In this document: positions 36,098 to 44,891 of the stretch, in pieces
Numbering within the stretch: the first letter of the stretch is position 1
How the letters are laid out: the number at the start of each line of letters is the position of its first letter
Assembly: GCF_039822205.1 (NCBI RefSeq)
Contig: NZ_JBAGBW010000006.1
Coordinates: 20,998-84,997, forward strand
Direction of reading: 5' to 3'
DNA length: 64,000 bases
Source of the DNA: Thermodesulfobium sp. 4217-1
GTDB taxonomy: Bacteria > Thermodesulfobiota > Thermodesulfobiia > Thermodesulfobiales > Thermodesulfobiaceae
The notes under the pieces: generated by a model
Databases searched by the model: none
Seen by the model: the letters and a program-made list of their open reading frames with translations, nothing else
What the model was told of the DNA's origin: nothing
Program-made: the position numbers and the translations under genes

Positions 36098-36519
36098 TCA
36101 CTAGCCCCCTTTAAATTAAAATAAGACAATAGAATATATAAGAACAGTAAACCCTAAGTCCTATCCTCCCTTCTATCAGAATTGTCAGCTAATTTACAAA
36201 GTAATAAAAACTACCTACTTGTATGTCAGCTTTTAAGATTATAACATTCAAAAGTAAAATCCATATATATACAATTTTTATCAATTATTTAAAAATTACT
36301 AATTGATTTTAGAGATTTTTAAGTCAAATTTTATATAATATAAAGCCATTTCTAATAATATAAACTCTAAATATTAGTTAAAATAATATTTTTTTTACTA
36401 TTTTTTTATTAATTAACAAAATTATTAATTTAATTTTTTATTATCATAATCCAATAATATTCTTAGTTTCTCCTTCAAAAAATTTATTATATTTTTCACA
36501 ATAAATTTAGTAATATATC
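36098..36519. other. 422-base AT-rich intergenic region
   Basis: No gene was found between the MFS gene and nhaC. The MFS-proximal 100 bases are of ordinary composition and likely hold its promoter; 36241-36480 is extremely AT-rich with many TTAATTAA-type words. A terminator-like repeat lies at the nhaC end. Confidence 0.6.
36481..36507 (-). terminator. AT-rich hairpin after nhaC
   Basis: AATTTATT (36481-36488) and AATAAATT (36500-36507) form an 8-bp stem, followed on the minus strand by TTTT. It sits 12 bases past the nhaC stop. The stem has no G or C, so confidence is modest. Confidence 0.4.
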
Positions 36520-37860
36520 TTATGTCTTTAGCCTTATCAATTTTCTCTTTGCACCATCCTTAAATAGAATTTGTAATAAATTTGAAATTGGAAAAATATA
36601 CAGATAAAATGCATAAGGGATAAAGCCATACATACTTACGCTCAAAGTTGCCGTACAAATCATTGCAGCAATATTCCAGGGTATCAAAGCTGATGTGAGT
36701 ATACAGGAATTTTCAATATCCAACGCAAATTTATACTTTCCATCTTTATGATAGCAACCCTTCATTATTTCATCTGTCATTACTACAGCAATAGACTGTG
36801 TACATCCAAAAGCAGCAGTCATAGTGCTAATAACAGTTGTCAATAGATACAGTAAAAGTCCACTCAGCTTTAATCTCATCAAATAGTTCTTTATACCCTC
36901 AAAAGCGTTTATCCCCTCAAGTATGCCTGCCAAACAACATGCAGTAAAAATAGCCATGCAAGCTTTAGACATTGACTCAATCCCACCGCCTTCCAAAATA
37001 TTCCTAAGTGGATCGAATTGTCCAAGCTTTAAACCAAACAGGATGTCCTCCAAAACCTTTACCGGATGAAGACCCTGCACAACAACAGCCACGATAGATG
37101 CCGAAATCATGCTGAGCAGCATCGCATACTTTATGTTCACTCTCAATAAAGATAAAATTAATATTATTAAGATAGGTATAAATACCACCATGCCAACGTT
37201 AAAGGACTTGTAAATCTCGCCTGTCAGGTTGTTATTGGCCAAGTCCAAAGGACTTAACTTTGAAAATTCATAATAAAAGGCAATAGACAAAAGAAATGGT
37301 AGGAGTGAAGAGTAAAGCATATTTTTTATATTTTTGAACAAGTTAGTGCCAGTCAAATTGGATACCAGGATGGCACTTGAAGACATAGGAGAACACCTGT
37401 CTCCGAAATAAACGCCCGCAATAATAGCGCCCGCAGCTAAGTTTAAGTTCACATCTCCAGATTTTGCCAGTATTATAAGCGGCAACCCCACGATACTAAC
37501 AGTACCAGTTGCAGAACCCAACAAAAAGGATGCCCCGCAGCAAATTAGGAAAGATAATAGTATGAAATCATCAGGTTTAATAAATCTAAGACTGTAATAT
37601 ACTATTCCAGGTATCGTTCCAGAAGCCATCCATGCACCAGACACTGCTCCTATAAGAAAAAGTATCTGGACGACCAATATAGATTTTTTACCGCCCTTAT
37701 ATGACATCCTATATAAATCCCTTATGGAGTAGCCTTTTTTTATGCCTATGAATACAAATATAAGCCAGCATATCAGTAGCAAGTATCCAATAAAGACGTT
37801 CATTAGGACTCCAAGGACGATAGTCAAAATTGATGCAAAAAATCCAATATAAATTTCCAT
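36520..37860 (-). CDS. nhaC: NhaC-family Na+/H+ antiporter
   Basis: About 446 residues read from ATG 37860, where AAGGA lies eight bases upstream; an in-frame ATG three codons earlier overlaps that site. The diagnostic NhaC block is AGVYFGDRCSPMSSSAILVSNLTGTN, preceded by FLLGSATGTVSIVGLP. About 11-12 hydrophobic spans. It exchanges sodium for protons across the inner membrane; some family members instead carry organic acids or arginine-like substrates. A LysR gene is divergently oriented with a repeat between them. Confidence 0.85.
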   Translation of the reverse strand: MEIYIGFFASILTIVLGVLMNVFIGYLLLICWLIFVFIGIKKGYSIRDLYRMSYKGGKKSILVVQILFLIGAVSGAWMASGTIPGIVYYSLRFIKPDDFILLSFLICCGASFLLGSATGTVSIVGLPLIILAKSGDVNLNLAAGAIIAGVYFGDRCSPMSSSAILVSNLTGTNLFKNIKNMLYSSLLPFLLSIAFYYEFSKLSPLDLANNNLTGEIYKSFNVGMVVFIPILIILILSLLRVNIKYAMLLSMISASIVAVVVQGLHPVKVLEDILFGLKLGQFDPLRNILEGGGIESMSKACMAIFTACCLAGILEGINAFEGIKNYLMRLKLSGLLLYLLTTVISTMTAAFGCTQSIAVVMTDEIMKGCYHKDGKYKFALDIENSCILTSALIPWNIAAMICTATLSVSMYGFIPYAFYLYIFPISNLLQILFKDGAKRKLIRLKT

Positions 37861-37944
37861 GAGCACCATCCTTAAAATTTATTTAGCATAAAAATTACTT
37901 ATTATTTTCAAAATAATTATAATGAGTTATTATATATATGAAAA

Positions 37945-37981
37945 ATATCTAATTAATATAATATTTATATTGATTAGATAT
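37945..37981. promoter_or_regulatory. Candidate LysR operator in the nhaC-lysR gap
   Basis: ATATCTAAT (37945-37953) and ATTAGATAT (37973-37981) are perfect 9-base inverted repeats 19 bases apart, with an inner TAATATA-ATATT repeat. They lie 20 bases before the lysR ATG in the shared 140-base divergent gap, the usual place for a LysR-type regulatory site. Confidence 0.55.
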
Positions 37982-38000
37982 ATATCGCAGGAGGTTAAGA

Positions 38001-38864
38001 ATGGATTTAAGACAGCTTTCTTATTTTTTAGCAATTGCAGAAGAGGGCAATATTACTAAGGCAGCTGAAAAGCTCCATATAGCTCAACCACCGCTAAGCC
38101 AGCAGCTTAAACTTCTGGAGAAAGAGCTTGGAGTAGTTCTAATAGAGAGAAGCACGCGAAAGATACAGATAACAAACGCAGGCAAACTTCTTCAGAATCG
38201 AGCAAAACAAATTCTAGAACTTGCAAAAAAAACGTCAAAAGAGCTTAGCGATCTGAAAGAAGGTCTTCAGGGCACTCTTTCGATCGGCACCATATCATCA
38301 GCAGGTGAGACTATATTGCCTTTGAAAATCAGAAGTTATCACGAAAATTATCCTGGAATAGATTTTCACATAAGAGAGGGGAGCTCATTTGAGATAATAG
38401 AGATGTTAAAAAGCGGAGTCGTTGAAATTGGCATTATACGTACGCCTATAGATCAGGATATTTTTGAATATATAAGTCTCCCAGAAGAACCTATGGTAGC
38501 AGGCGCAATTGAAAAGAAATTCTGGAACGATGAAAAAGAACAAATAGATCTTGTTGAGTTAAAGAATAAGCCTTTATTGATGCACAACAGATTCCAAAAT
38601 AATATTGAAGACGCCTGTAAAAAGGCAGGATTTGAACCCAAAATCATTTGCAGAGCTGACGATACAAGATCTATGCTCATCTGGGCTAACACAGGTATGG
38701 GCATTGCGATAATTCCAAAAGACATGACAGGTTTGTTAATGAATTCAAACATCGTATATAAAGAAATAAGAGAGAGATCTCTCTTTACAAGAGCGGTATT
38801 GTTATGGATAAAAAACCAATATCTTTCATTGCCTGCCAGGTATTTCTTGAAAATGTTTAAATAG
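38001..38864 (+). CDS. LysR-family transcriptional regulator
   Basis: A 287-residue LTTR. The winged helix-turn-helix covers residues 1-60 (FLAIAEEGNITKAAEKLHIAQPPLSQ...), followed by a linker helix and a periplasmic-binding-like effector domain starting LSIGTISSAG near residue 93. GCAGGAGG precedes the ATG. It probably controls the divergent nhaC gene and itself; the effector is unknown. Confidence 0.92.
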   Translation: MDLRQLSYFLAIAEEGNITKAAEKLHIAQPPLSQQLKLLEKELGVVLIERSTRKIQITNAGKLLQNRAKQILELAKKTSKELSDLKEGLQGTLSIGTISSAGETILPLKIRSYHENYPGIDFHIREGSSFEIIEMLKSGVVEIGIIRTPIDQDIFEYISLPEEPMVAGAIEKKFWNDEKEQIDLVELKNKPLLMHNRFQNNIEDACKKAGFEPKIICRADDTRSMLIWANTGMGIAIIPKDMTGLLMNSNIVYKEIRERSLFTRAVLLWIKNQYLSLPARYFLKMFK

Positions 38865-38939
38865 GGCCAAGGCTAAAAAGCAGGATAACAGAAAAATATT
38901 TAAACAATTTTTTGTAAAAGTTCAAAAGTCATTAAAAAA

Positions 38940-38982
38940 GGGGGGGGCTAAAAAATAAAGCCCCCTGATTTCTCAGGGGGCT
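38940..38982. terminator. Convergent terminator with two competing stems
   Basis: AGCCCCCTGA (38959-38968) and TCAGGGGGCT (38973-38982) make a 10-bp stem, followed on the minus strand by TTTATTTTTT, ending the porin gene. On the plus strand a G8 tract (38940-38947) plus CT can instead pair its GGGGGCT with AGCCCCC, giving an alternative stem for the lysR transcript. Confidence 0.85.
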
Positions 38983-38994
38983 AAAGTGTGGTTT

Positions 38995-40698
38995 TTAGAA
39001 CTTTACGTCCATCTGAATATAGTATCTTTGATCCTTGTCGATCTGATCTGGGTTAAAGGTATAGTAGGTATAATAATTGTACCCATAAATGCTCACAGCA
39101 TTAGTTTGATAGGGCTTCTTACCTTTCCAATAGTCGTAGTTAAGAGTCAGGGTTGCATTCTTTGCTACAGGGAGTGTGTAATAGACGTTGTAATAGTCTT
39201 TGTAATCAGTTGAGCCCATAGTGTTTATTATCAATGGGTTGTACCACTTGTTGTTGCCAAACCAGAAGTCACCTGTGAGGGCTCCTACTGGAAGGGGAAT
39301 GGTAGCACCAATTCTGAATGCTCCACCGCTAACAGAGCCAATGCTTGTGTAGGTGTATGGAGAAGGAGAACCTAGGAAGTTAGGTCCATAAACTCCATTT
39401 GGCATATCTGTGGATGTACCGTTGTATCCTGCCCACATATTTATGTTATAGATGTTCCAGTTTGCTATGACTGCCCATGAACTATATTTACCGTAGTTAT
39501 ATATATCATTGAGTGAGTCTGTAAACATACTAAACTTTGAAATAGAGCCATAGTCTGCCTCAAGTCCTATTGTATCAAAGAGTTTCGTCTTTAGGTTGAG
39601 GATATAGAGATCTTTGTCTTTCAAACCTTGACTCTCAGCAGTAGAGGTAACCGAGCCTGCATCAAAGAGCTTGACCCATGCAGCAGAAACTGAGGTTGAT
39701 GGAAGCATATTGCTAAGGTCAAATATCGCCATAGCTCCTTCTGTTCCTGTGTCTGCAAACAGGTTGCTGTAATATGCTCCTGAGTCCATAGTAGGAAGTC
39801 TGCCAAGTACGAAGGTTACAGGATATGGGTTCAGAGTCCATGTGATATACGATCTCTCTACATAAAGGGTGTTGCTATCGTCGTTGTAACCTGTAAGTGA
39901 TGCATAAATTGGATTACTATTAGAAGATCCATTGCTGTTTACTCCGGCATTCTTCTCCATAGTAAGCCTTGCATTGAAGGCTATGTTGTCTGCAACTGGT
40001 GCTGCAACATTTAGCCTTACCCTATAACGCATAAAAGTATTGTTCTTTGCATCGCTTTTTGCTACAGGAACACCATTTATAGCAAGATTCCCATTAGGAT
40101 CATAAAGAGTGCCATGAGGGAAGGTTCCAGACCAGTAATATCCTGCAGGATCGGTAAGTGTCCCCACGATGTATCCATTGGCAGAAGGCCCAGTAGTACT
40201 GAGCGAAACGACATTTGCATATGGAGCAGTAGGAGTATAGGAATATGGATTCAGCCCATAATATGTCGCCTTTTCGCTGCCAAATCTAAATCTTGCATCT
40301 CCTGTGAAGTTCACAGTGTCAAGAGCTGCTCGCTTCTCAAGCGCTGAAACTCTGACGTTTAGAGAAGCTAATTCTGACTTAAACTCTTCTGCTAACTTCA
40401 TAAGTGTTGCGATGTCGTTAGCATTTAACTGGATCTTTTGATCTTGTGCGTTTTGACCTTTTTCATAGGTGTCGAGCATTCTTGCAACTACCATTGCCAT
40501 CTCATAACGAGTGGCAAGTCTGTCACCTCTAAAAGTTCCGTCTCCATAACCAATGACCAATCCTTTTGCTGCTAAATCTTGCACTGCTTTGTATGCCCAA
40601 GAATTAGCTGGTACATCTGAGAATGGTCCTGCCATAGCTGGAACTGCAAGGGAGGCGATTAGTGATGCTACTACGAAAACAAAAGCTAATTTTCTCAT
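38995..40698 (-). CDS. SLH-domain outer-membrane porin (OmpM-like), copy 1
   Basis: A 567-residue envelope protein: signal peptide (1-23, VPAMA cleavage region), one S-layer-homology domain (GPFSDVPANSWAYKAVQDLAAKG... near 24-75, ending TRYEMAMVVARML), a coiled-coil spacer (about 88-130), then a C-terminal beta-barrel ending YYIQMDVKF with the terminal Phe of outer-membrane proteins. The SLH domain should grip the cell-wall polymer while the barrel sits in the outer membrane, as in OmpM of Negativicutes and Slp proteins of Thermus. It differs from copy 2 at few sites, most in aromatic, Asn/Gly-rich loop-like patches. Confidence 0.92.
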   Translation of the reverse strand: MRKLAFVFVVASLIASLAVPAMAGPFSDVPANSWAYKAVQDLAAKGLVIGYGDGTFRGDRLATRYEMAMVVARMLDTYEKGQNAQDQKIQLNANDIATLMKLAEEFKSELASLNVRVSALEKRAALDTVNFTGDARFRFGSEKATYYGLNPYSYTPTAPYANVVSLSTTGPSANGYIVGTLTDPAGYYWSGTFPHGTLYDPNGNLAINGVPVAKSDAKNNTFMRYRVRLNVAAPVADNIAFNARLTMEKNAGVNSNGSSNSNPIYASLTGYNDDSNTLYVERSYITWTLNPYPVTFVLGRLPTMDSGAYYSNLFADTGTEGAMAIFDLSNMLPSTSVSAAWVKLFDAGSVTSTAESQGLKDKDLYILNLKTKLFDTIGLEADYGSISKFSMFTDSLNDIYNYGKYSSWAVIANWNIYNINMWAGYNGTSTDMPNGVYGPNFLGSPSPYTYTSIGSVSGGAFRIGATIPLPVGALTGDFWFGNNKWYNPLIINTMGSTDYKDYYNVYYTLPVAKNATLTLNYDYWKGKKPYQTNAVSIYGYNYYTYYTFNPDQIDKDQRYYIQMDVKF

Positions 40699-40863
40699 CT
40701 TCTGATTTACCCCTTTAGGAAAATTTGTTTACTATATAAAAGCCTTCTACATGTCCTAAGCTTAATACGTAAAGCCTCCCTCCTCTTTACGAAAAATACT
40801 TAAGATAAATACAAAGATGCTTTTGTTTAAATAAAGATTAATATCTAAAAAAATATTTGTCAA
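40699..40863 (-). promoter_or_regulatory. Promoter and 5' leader of porin copy 1
   Basis: On the minus strand TTGACA (40863-40858) and TAATCT (40840-40835) are 17 bases apart, giving a leader of about 130 bases. The leader contains GTAAAG/CTTTAC (40790-40769) enclosing an AGGAGGGAGG loop, then an ATG immediately followed by TAG (40752-40747), both well upstream of the real start. The promoter block recurs before copy 2. Confidence 0.75.
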
Positions 40864-40931
40864 GAGATAATTATAAATAGAAAATATCTATTAAGAGTTT
40901 CTAAAAATCTAAAAAATTCTAAAACTTTTAC

Positions 40932-41441
40932 TTAGCTCTTTAGAATAGCAACTATTTCTCCAATATACAAGTCATGATAATCTTTATCCTTATACCACTG
41001 ATCGTCAATTTTCTTAGATGTGAAATTCTCTGGGCTAATAGGCTGACAGCACGCCTTTTTGCAAATCAAGACTTTAGAGGCCTCATCGTAATATGGGATG
41101 CCTTCGTAATGGCCAATGGTTAATCCAGATTTAGATATTTTATCCTCATTCCTCCCTGATACGCTGCCCATATAACTAAGTGATTTTTTGTATTTTTCAT
41201 GATCGAAAAATGAAAGTGAGAAACTGTCCGATCCATCGATAAACTCTTTTGTATATCTGGTCTTTCTTACAAATATGAATGCGCTGTTCTTGCCCCAGAT
41301 TACGCCCAGTCCGCCCCATGAAGCTGTCATGCTGTTTATCTTGCCTTCTTTTTCGGCTGTAATAAGCATCCAATCTTTGCCTATTATACGAAATGGGCTA
41401 AAATCAAATAAGTCAGGATCTACTAATTGAAATTTGTTCAT
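40932..41441 (-). CDS. Flavin reductase-like FMN-binding protein
   Basis: A 169-residue protein of the flavin-reductase-like split-barrel family. WMLITAEKEGKINSMTASWGG is the usual flavin-binding opening and FIFVRKTRYTKEFI follows. A cysteine cluster, CKKACC, near residue 128 is unusual and might bind metal or react with thiols. It lies beyond hutI, but 66 bases separate them, so co-transcription with hut is possible. Substrate unknown. Confidence 0.82.
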   Translation of the reverse strand: MNKFQLVDPDLFDFSPFRIIGKDWMLITAEKEGKINSMTASWGGLGVIWGKNSAFIFVRKTRYTKEFIDGSDSFSLSFFDHEKYKKSLSYMGSVSGRNEDKISKSGLTIGHYEGIPYYDEASKVLICKKACCQPISPENFTSKKIDDQWYKDKDYHDLYIGEIVAILKS

Positions 41442-41506
41442 ATATTTTTCCTCGTTTCGAAAGATAGATTTGTGTCTCTCAACTATTATATCAGTCTAAG
41501 AATAGG

Positions 41507-42769
41507 CTAACACATGCCTACCTCGCTGTCATAAACCCTCTTTCCTCTCTTATAGGTACACCACACGGGATTTACTCCGTAATGATAAGGAATAAAGATA
41601 TGGCTATTTTCTTTCAAGATTACAAAGTCTGCCTGCTTTGATATTTCGATTGACCCAATTTGCTCTTGCTTTTGGACTGCAAAAGCTGCATTGACAGTAG
41701 CTGCCGATATAGCTTCGTTCACGCTCATGCCCATATTTATTACTGCAAGAGTTATTATCATTGGCATAGATTCTGTGTAAGAGCTTCCAGGGTTGCAGTC
41801 TGTTGCAATGGCAACAGGTATGCCGTAGTCAATTATCTCTCTTGCAGGGGCATACCTCTCCCTAAGGCTAAATGCCGTACCAGGGAGCAATGTAGCAATG
41901 CTTTCGCCCATTTTTAGTGCACGAAGCCCACTTCCATTGATCTTTAACAGGTGGTCACAAGAGACCAGCCTTAATTTCTCTGCCAGTTCACTGCAGCCAA
42001 TAGCCTTTATTTCGTCAGAATGAATCTTTGCCTTAAGCCCAAGTTCGATGCCTGATAGCAAAATCTTCTCCGTTTCAGCAGGACTGAAGACGCCCTCTTC
42101 ACAGAAGACGTCTATAAAATCAGCAAGTTTGTTTTCAGCAATATAGGGCAGCATATCGTTTATCAAAAGTTCTACATATTTCTTGCTGTTGCCCTTATAC
42201 TCTTTTGGCAGAGCATGAGCCCCAAGAAAGGTGGGAATAATTTGGGCATCCCCTACATCATTTACCATCTTAATAGCCTTTAGCATCTTTATCTCGTTTT
42301 CAAAATCTAAACCATATCCGCTCTTAGCTTCAAAGGTAGTCGTCCCATATTGGAAGAAGGTCTTCACCCTTTTAGCGAGATCTGTAGCAATCTCTTCTAC
42401 CGATGCCTTTCTAATGTTTTCAACAGTGCTAAGAATCCCCCCGCCAGCCTGAAGTATTTCAATATAGGTCTTCCCCTCAAGCCTTATCCTGAACTCTTGT
42501 TCTCTTGTGCCCAGAAAAACTGAGTGCGTGTGCGGATCTACGAACCCAGGCAGCAGAGCCCTTCCCCCTACATCTACAATATCTCTTGTCACGCCTTTAT
42601 ATTTTTCTAACAAAACCTCAGTTTTGCCAATATCCTTTATTACCCCACTGTCAATTGCAATGGCTGAGTTTTCAGAAATTGATAGCTCATTCATCTCATC
42701 CTTTATTTTTGGTTTCTTAGAGCTATTTGACAGAGTATATATGTTTGCATTAATGAGCAAAAGATCCAT
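41507..42769 (-). CDS. hutI: Imidazolonepropionase
   Basis: A 420-residue amidohydrolase performing the third step of histidine breakdown, imidazolonepropionate to formiminoglutamate. FVDPHTHSVFLGTREQEF carries the metal histidines, LEGKTYIEILQAGGGILSTV is the HutI signature, and IATDCNPGSSYTESM holds the late aspartate. It begins directly after the hutU stop. Confidence 0.97.
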   Translation of the reverse strand: MDLLLINANIYTLSNSSKKPKIKDEMNELSISENSAIAIDSGVIKDIGKTEVLLEKYKGVTRDIVDVGGRALLPGFVDPHTHSVFLGTREQEFRIRLEGKTYIEILQAGGGILSTVENIRKASVEEIATDLAKRVKTFFQYGTTTFEAKSGYGLDFENEIKMLKAIKMVNDVGDAQIIPTFLGAHALPKEYKGNSKKYVELLINDMLPYIAENKLADFIDVFCEEGVFSPAETEKILLSGIELGLKAKIHSDEIKAIGCSELAEKLRLVSCDHLLKINGSGLRALKMGESIATLLPGTAFSLRERYAPAREIIDYGIPVAIATDCNPGSSYTESMPMIITLAVINMGMSVNEAISAATVNAAFAVQKQEQIGSIEISKQADFVILKENSHIFIPYHYGVNPVWCTYKRGKRVYDSEVGMC

Positions 42770-44776
42770 TTATTTCTCACCAAGCTTTTCTTTTACCGCT
42801 CTGTCAATAAGGCTGTCATCAGCTATCTGAGGAATTGTTATTGTTCCATTTTGGTCTGTGTTGTATTGCTCTGATACATCAATTGCATTTTTGTTCCTTG
42901 CCCAAGCCCTTCTTGACACACCTATCATCGCATCCCAATCCAGAGCCCTTTTTATTATCTTATCAACCCTCTCCGAGCCATCCAGCACAAGCCCAAATCC
43001 TCCGTTTATAGCCTTTCCTATTCCCACTCCTCCACCATTAGACAATACAGCCATACTCATACCGCGCGCTGCGTTACCTGCAAAGCAGTGTACTGCCATA
43101 TCAGCCATCATATTGCTGCCATCTTTGATATTCGCCGTCTCACGAAATGGCGAGTCGGTACCTCCGGTATCGTGATGATCTCTGCCCAACATTACTGGAC
43201 CTATTTCATTTTTTCTTATCATATCGTTGAACTTTAAGGCTATATCCACTCTTGTTTGGGCATCTGCATAAAGTATTCTTGCCTCTGTGCCGACTACCAG
43301 CTTATTTTCTTCCGCTGATACTATCCAGTGATAATTGTCCCTATCCTGCATCCTCCTATTTGGATCTATGATGCTTGCTGCAGCCCTGTCAGTTTTTTGT
43401 AAGTCTTTATGATCCCTCGACAAACATACCCACCTAAATGGCCCATAGCCATAATCAAAGTACATTGGTCCCATAATATCTTCCACATAAGATGGCAGAA
43501 CAAATCCCTCATCGGTGTTAACTTTGTTTAATGCCACCTCCTTAACCCCAGCGTCAAAGACTGCCTTTAGGAAGCTATTTCCATAGTCCCAAAAATAGCC
43601 GCCTCTTTGCTTGAGAATCTGAATTACATCGAAGTGTTTTTTTAGAGACTTGTTCACATACTCTTTAAACTTGGGGTGATCACTTTGTATCATCTTAATG
43701 GATTCCTCGTATGTCAAACCCTGTGGTATATATCCGCCATCATAAGGCACATGACAGGATGTTTGATCGCTGATAAGCTCAGGTTTTATATTTTTCTCAA
43801 CCATATATTCAAGTAAATCAACTATATTGCCATGATATGCTATAGATATGCTCTTCTTTGAATCAAGATACTTTTTTGCGATATCAAAAATCTCATCAAG
43901 GTCGGTGCTAATCTTGCTTACCCACCCTTGTTCATATCTGGTCTGTATTCTTGATCTCTCAACTTCAGCTATAATCCCAACTCCATTTGCTATCTCTACA
44001 GCTTTCGGTTGAGCCCCGCTCATTCCGCCCAAACCCGAGCTTACGAATAAGTGCCCAGAAAGATCCTTGTCCCAGGGAACGTCCAGAAACATCTTTGCAG
44101 CGTTCAATATTGTTATATATGTTCCGTGAACGATGCCCTGAGGACCTATATACATCCAGCCTCCAGCAGTCATCTGACCATAATTTGCCACGCCCAATTG
44201 AGCTGCTATATGCCAATCATCTGGGTTGTCGAACATGCCGACCATCATAGAGTTTGTATTTATAACTCTTGGAGCCTCTTTATGCGAAGGGAATAGACCC
44301 AGTGGGTGGCCTGACATCACTACTAAGGTCTCTTCATCTGTCATTACTTTTAGATACTCTTTCACCAATCTGTACTGCATCCAGTTTTGAAATACCTGAC
44401 CAGTTTCCCCATAAGTTACAAGCTCATAGGGGTACAAAGCTATGTCAAAGTCCAAATTGTTGTCTATCATAACCTGAAAGGCCCTGCCCTCAATTGTCTG
44501 GCCCTCATAATCGCTTATTGGCCTGCCATATATTCTGCCTTCAGGCCTGTATCTGTATCCATATATCCTGCCCCTTGTGGTCAACTCTTCCATAAATTCG
44601 GGCGCAAGCTTTTCATGCAGATGCTTTGGCACATATCTAAGCGCATTCTTAAGCGCCAATTTTGTTTGATTTAAGTTCAGATTAAAATATCTTGCCGGAG
44701 CCCGTCTGATACCATCCAGAAACTTTGGCTCCTCAGGCAAATCGTCTGGCAGACTTATCTTTCTTAAATTTGTCAT
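42770..44776 (-). CDS. hutU: Urocanate hydratase, long form
   Basis: A 668-residue NAD-dependent urocanase, longer than the roughly 555-residue enterobacterial type; this long form occurs in various anaerobes. QNWMQYRLVKEYLK, MTAGGWMYIGPQGIVHGTY, SGLGGMSGAQPKA and the C-terminal LGRDHHDTGGTDSPFRET are characteristic blocks. It hydrates urocanate to imidazolonepropionate. A 115-base gap separates it from hutH, with a possible GTCCT/AGGAC stem but no copy of the hut operator. Confidence 0.95.
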   Translation of the reverse strand: MTNLRKISLPDDLPEEPKFLDGIRRAPARYFNLNLNQTKLALKNALRYVPKHLHEKLAPEFMEELTTRGRIYGYRYRPEGRIYGRPISDYEGQTIEGRAFQVMIDNNLDFDIALYPYELVTYGETGQVFQNWMQYRLVKEYLKVMTDEETLVVMSGHPLGLFPSHKEAPRVINTNSMMVGMFDNPDDWHIAAQLGVANYGQMTAGGWMYIGPQGIVHGTYITILNAAKMFLDVPWDKDLSGHLFVSSGLGGMSGAQPKAVEIANGVGIIAEVERSRIQTRYEQGWVSKISTDLDEIFDIAKKYLDSKKSISIAYHGNIVDLLEYMVEKNIKPELISDQTSCHVPYDGGYIPQGLTYEESIKMIQSDHPKFKEYVNKSLKKHFDVIQILKQRGGYFWDYGNSFLKAVFDAGVKEVALNKVNTDEGFVLPSYVEDIMGPMYFDYGYGPFRWVCLSRDHKDLQKTDRAAASIIDPNRRMQDRDNYHWIVSAEENKLVVGTEARILYADAQTRVDIALKFNDMIRKNEIGPVMLGRDHHDTGGTDSPFRETANIKDGSNMMADMAVHCFAGNAARGMSMAVLSNGGGVGIGKAINGGFGLVLDGSERVDKIIKRALDWDAMIGVSRRAWARNKNAIDVSEQYNTDQNGTITIPQIADDSLIDRAVKEKLGEK

Positions 44777-44891
44777 TTTACTTCCTCCTAAAAATTTTTT
44801 AAGCTAAGATGTCTTATAACTTGAAAAAGTCCTTAACCTAAAAAAGCTATTTTTTAAATGTAGGACACTCTTAAGCCAACTTTTCCGTTCT

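Larger units (their letters stand above)
38957..40864. repeat. Porin transcription unit, direct-repeat copy 1
   Basis: This 1.9-kb block matches 51230-53162 in the same orientation. Homology begins at the A-G-C8-type terminator stem and ends at CAAG, the -35 end of the promoter; outside these points the flanks differ completely. The last roughly 450 bases (start of the coding sequence) appear identical between copies. Confidence 0.9.

Noticed and set aside
36241-36480. Extremely AT-rich tract as a replication origin or DnaA region
   Set aside because: No DnaA boxes or iterons were seen, and neighbouring genes are transporters.
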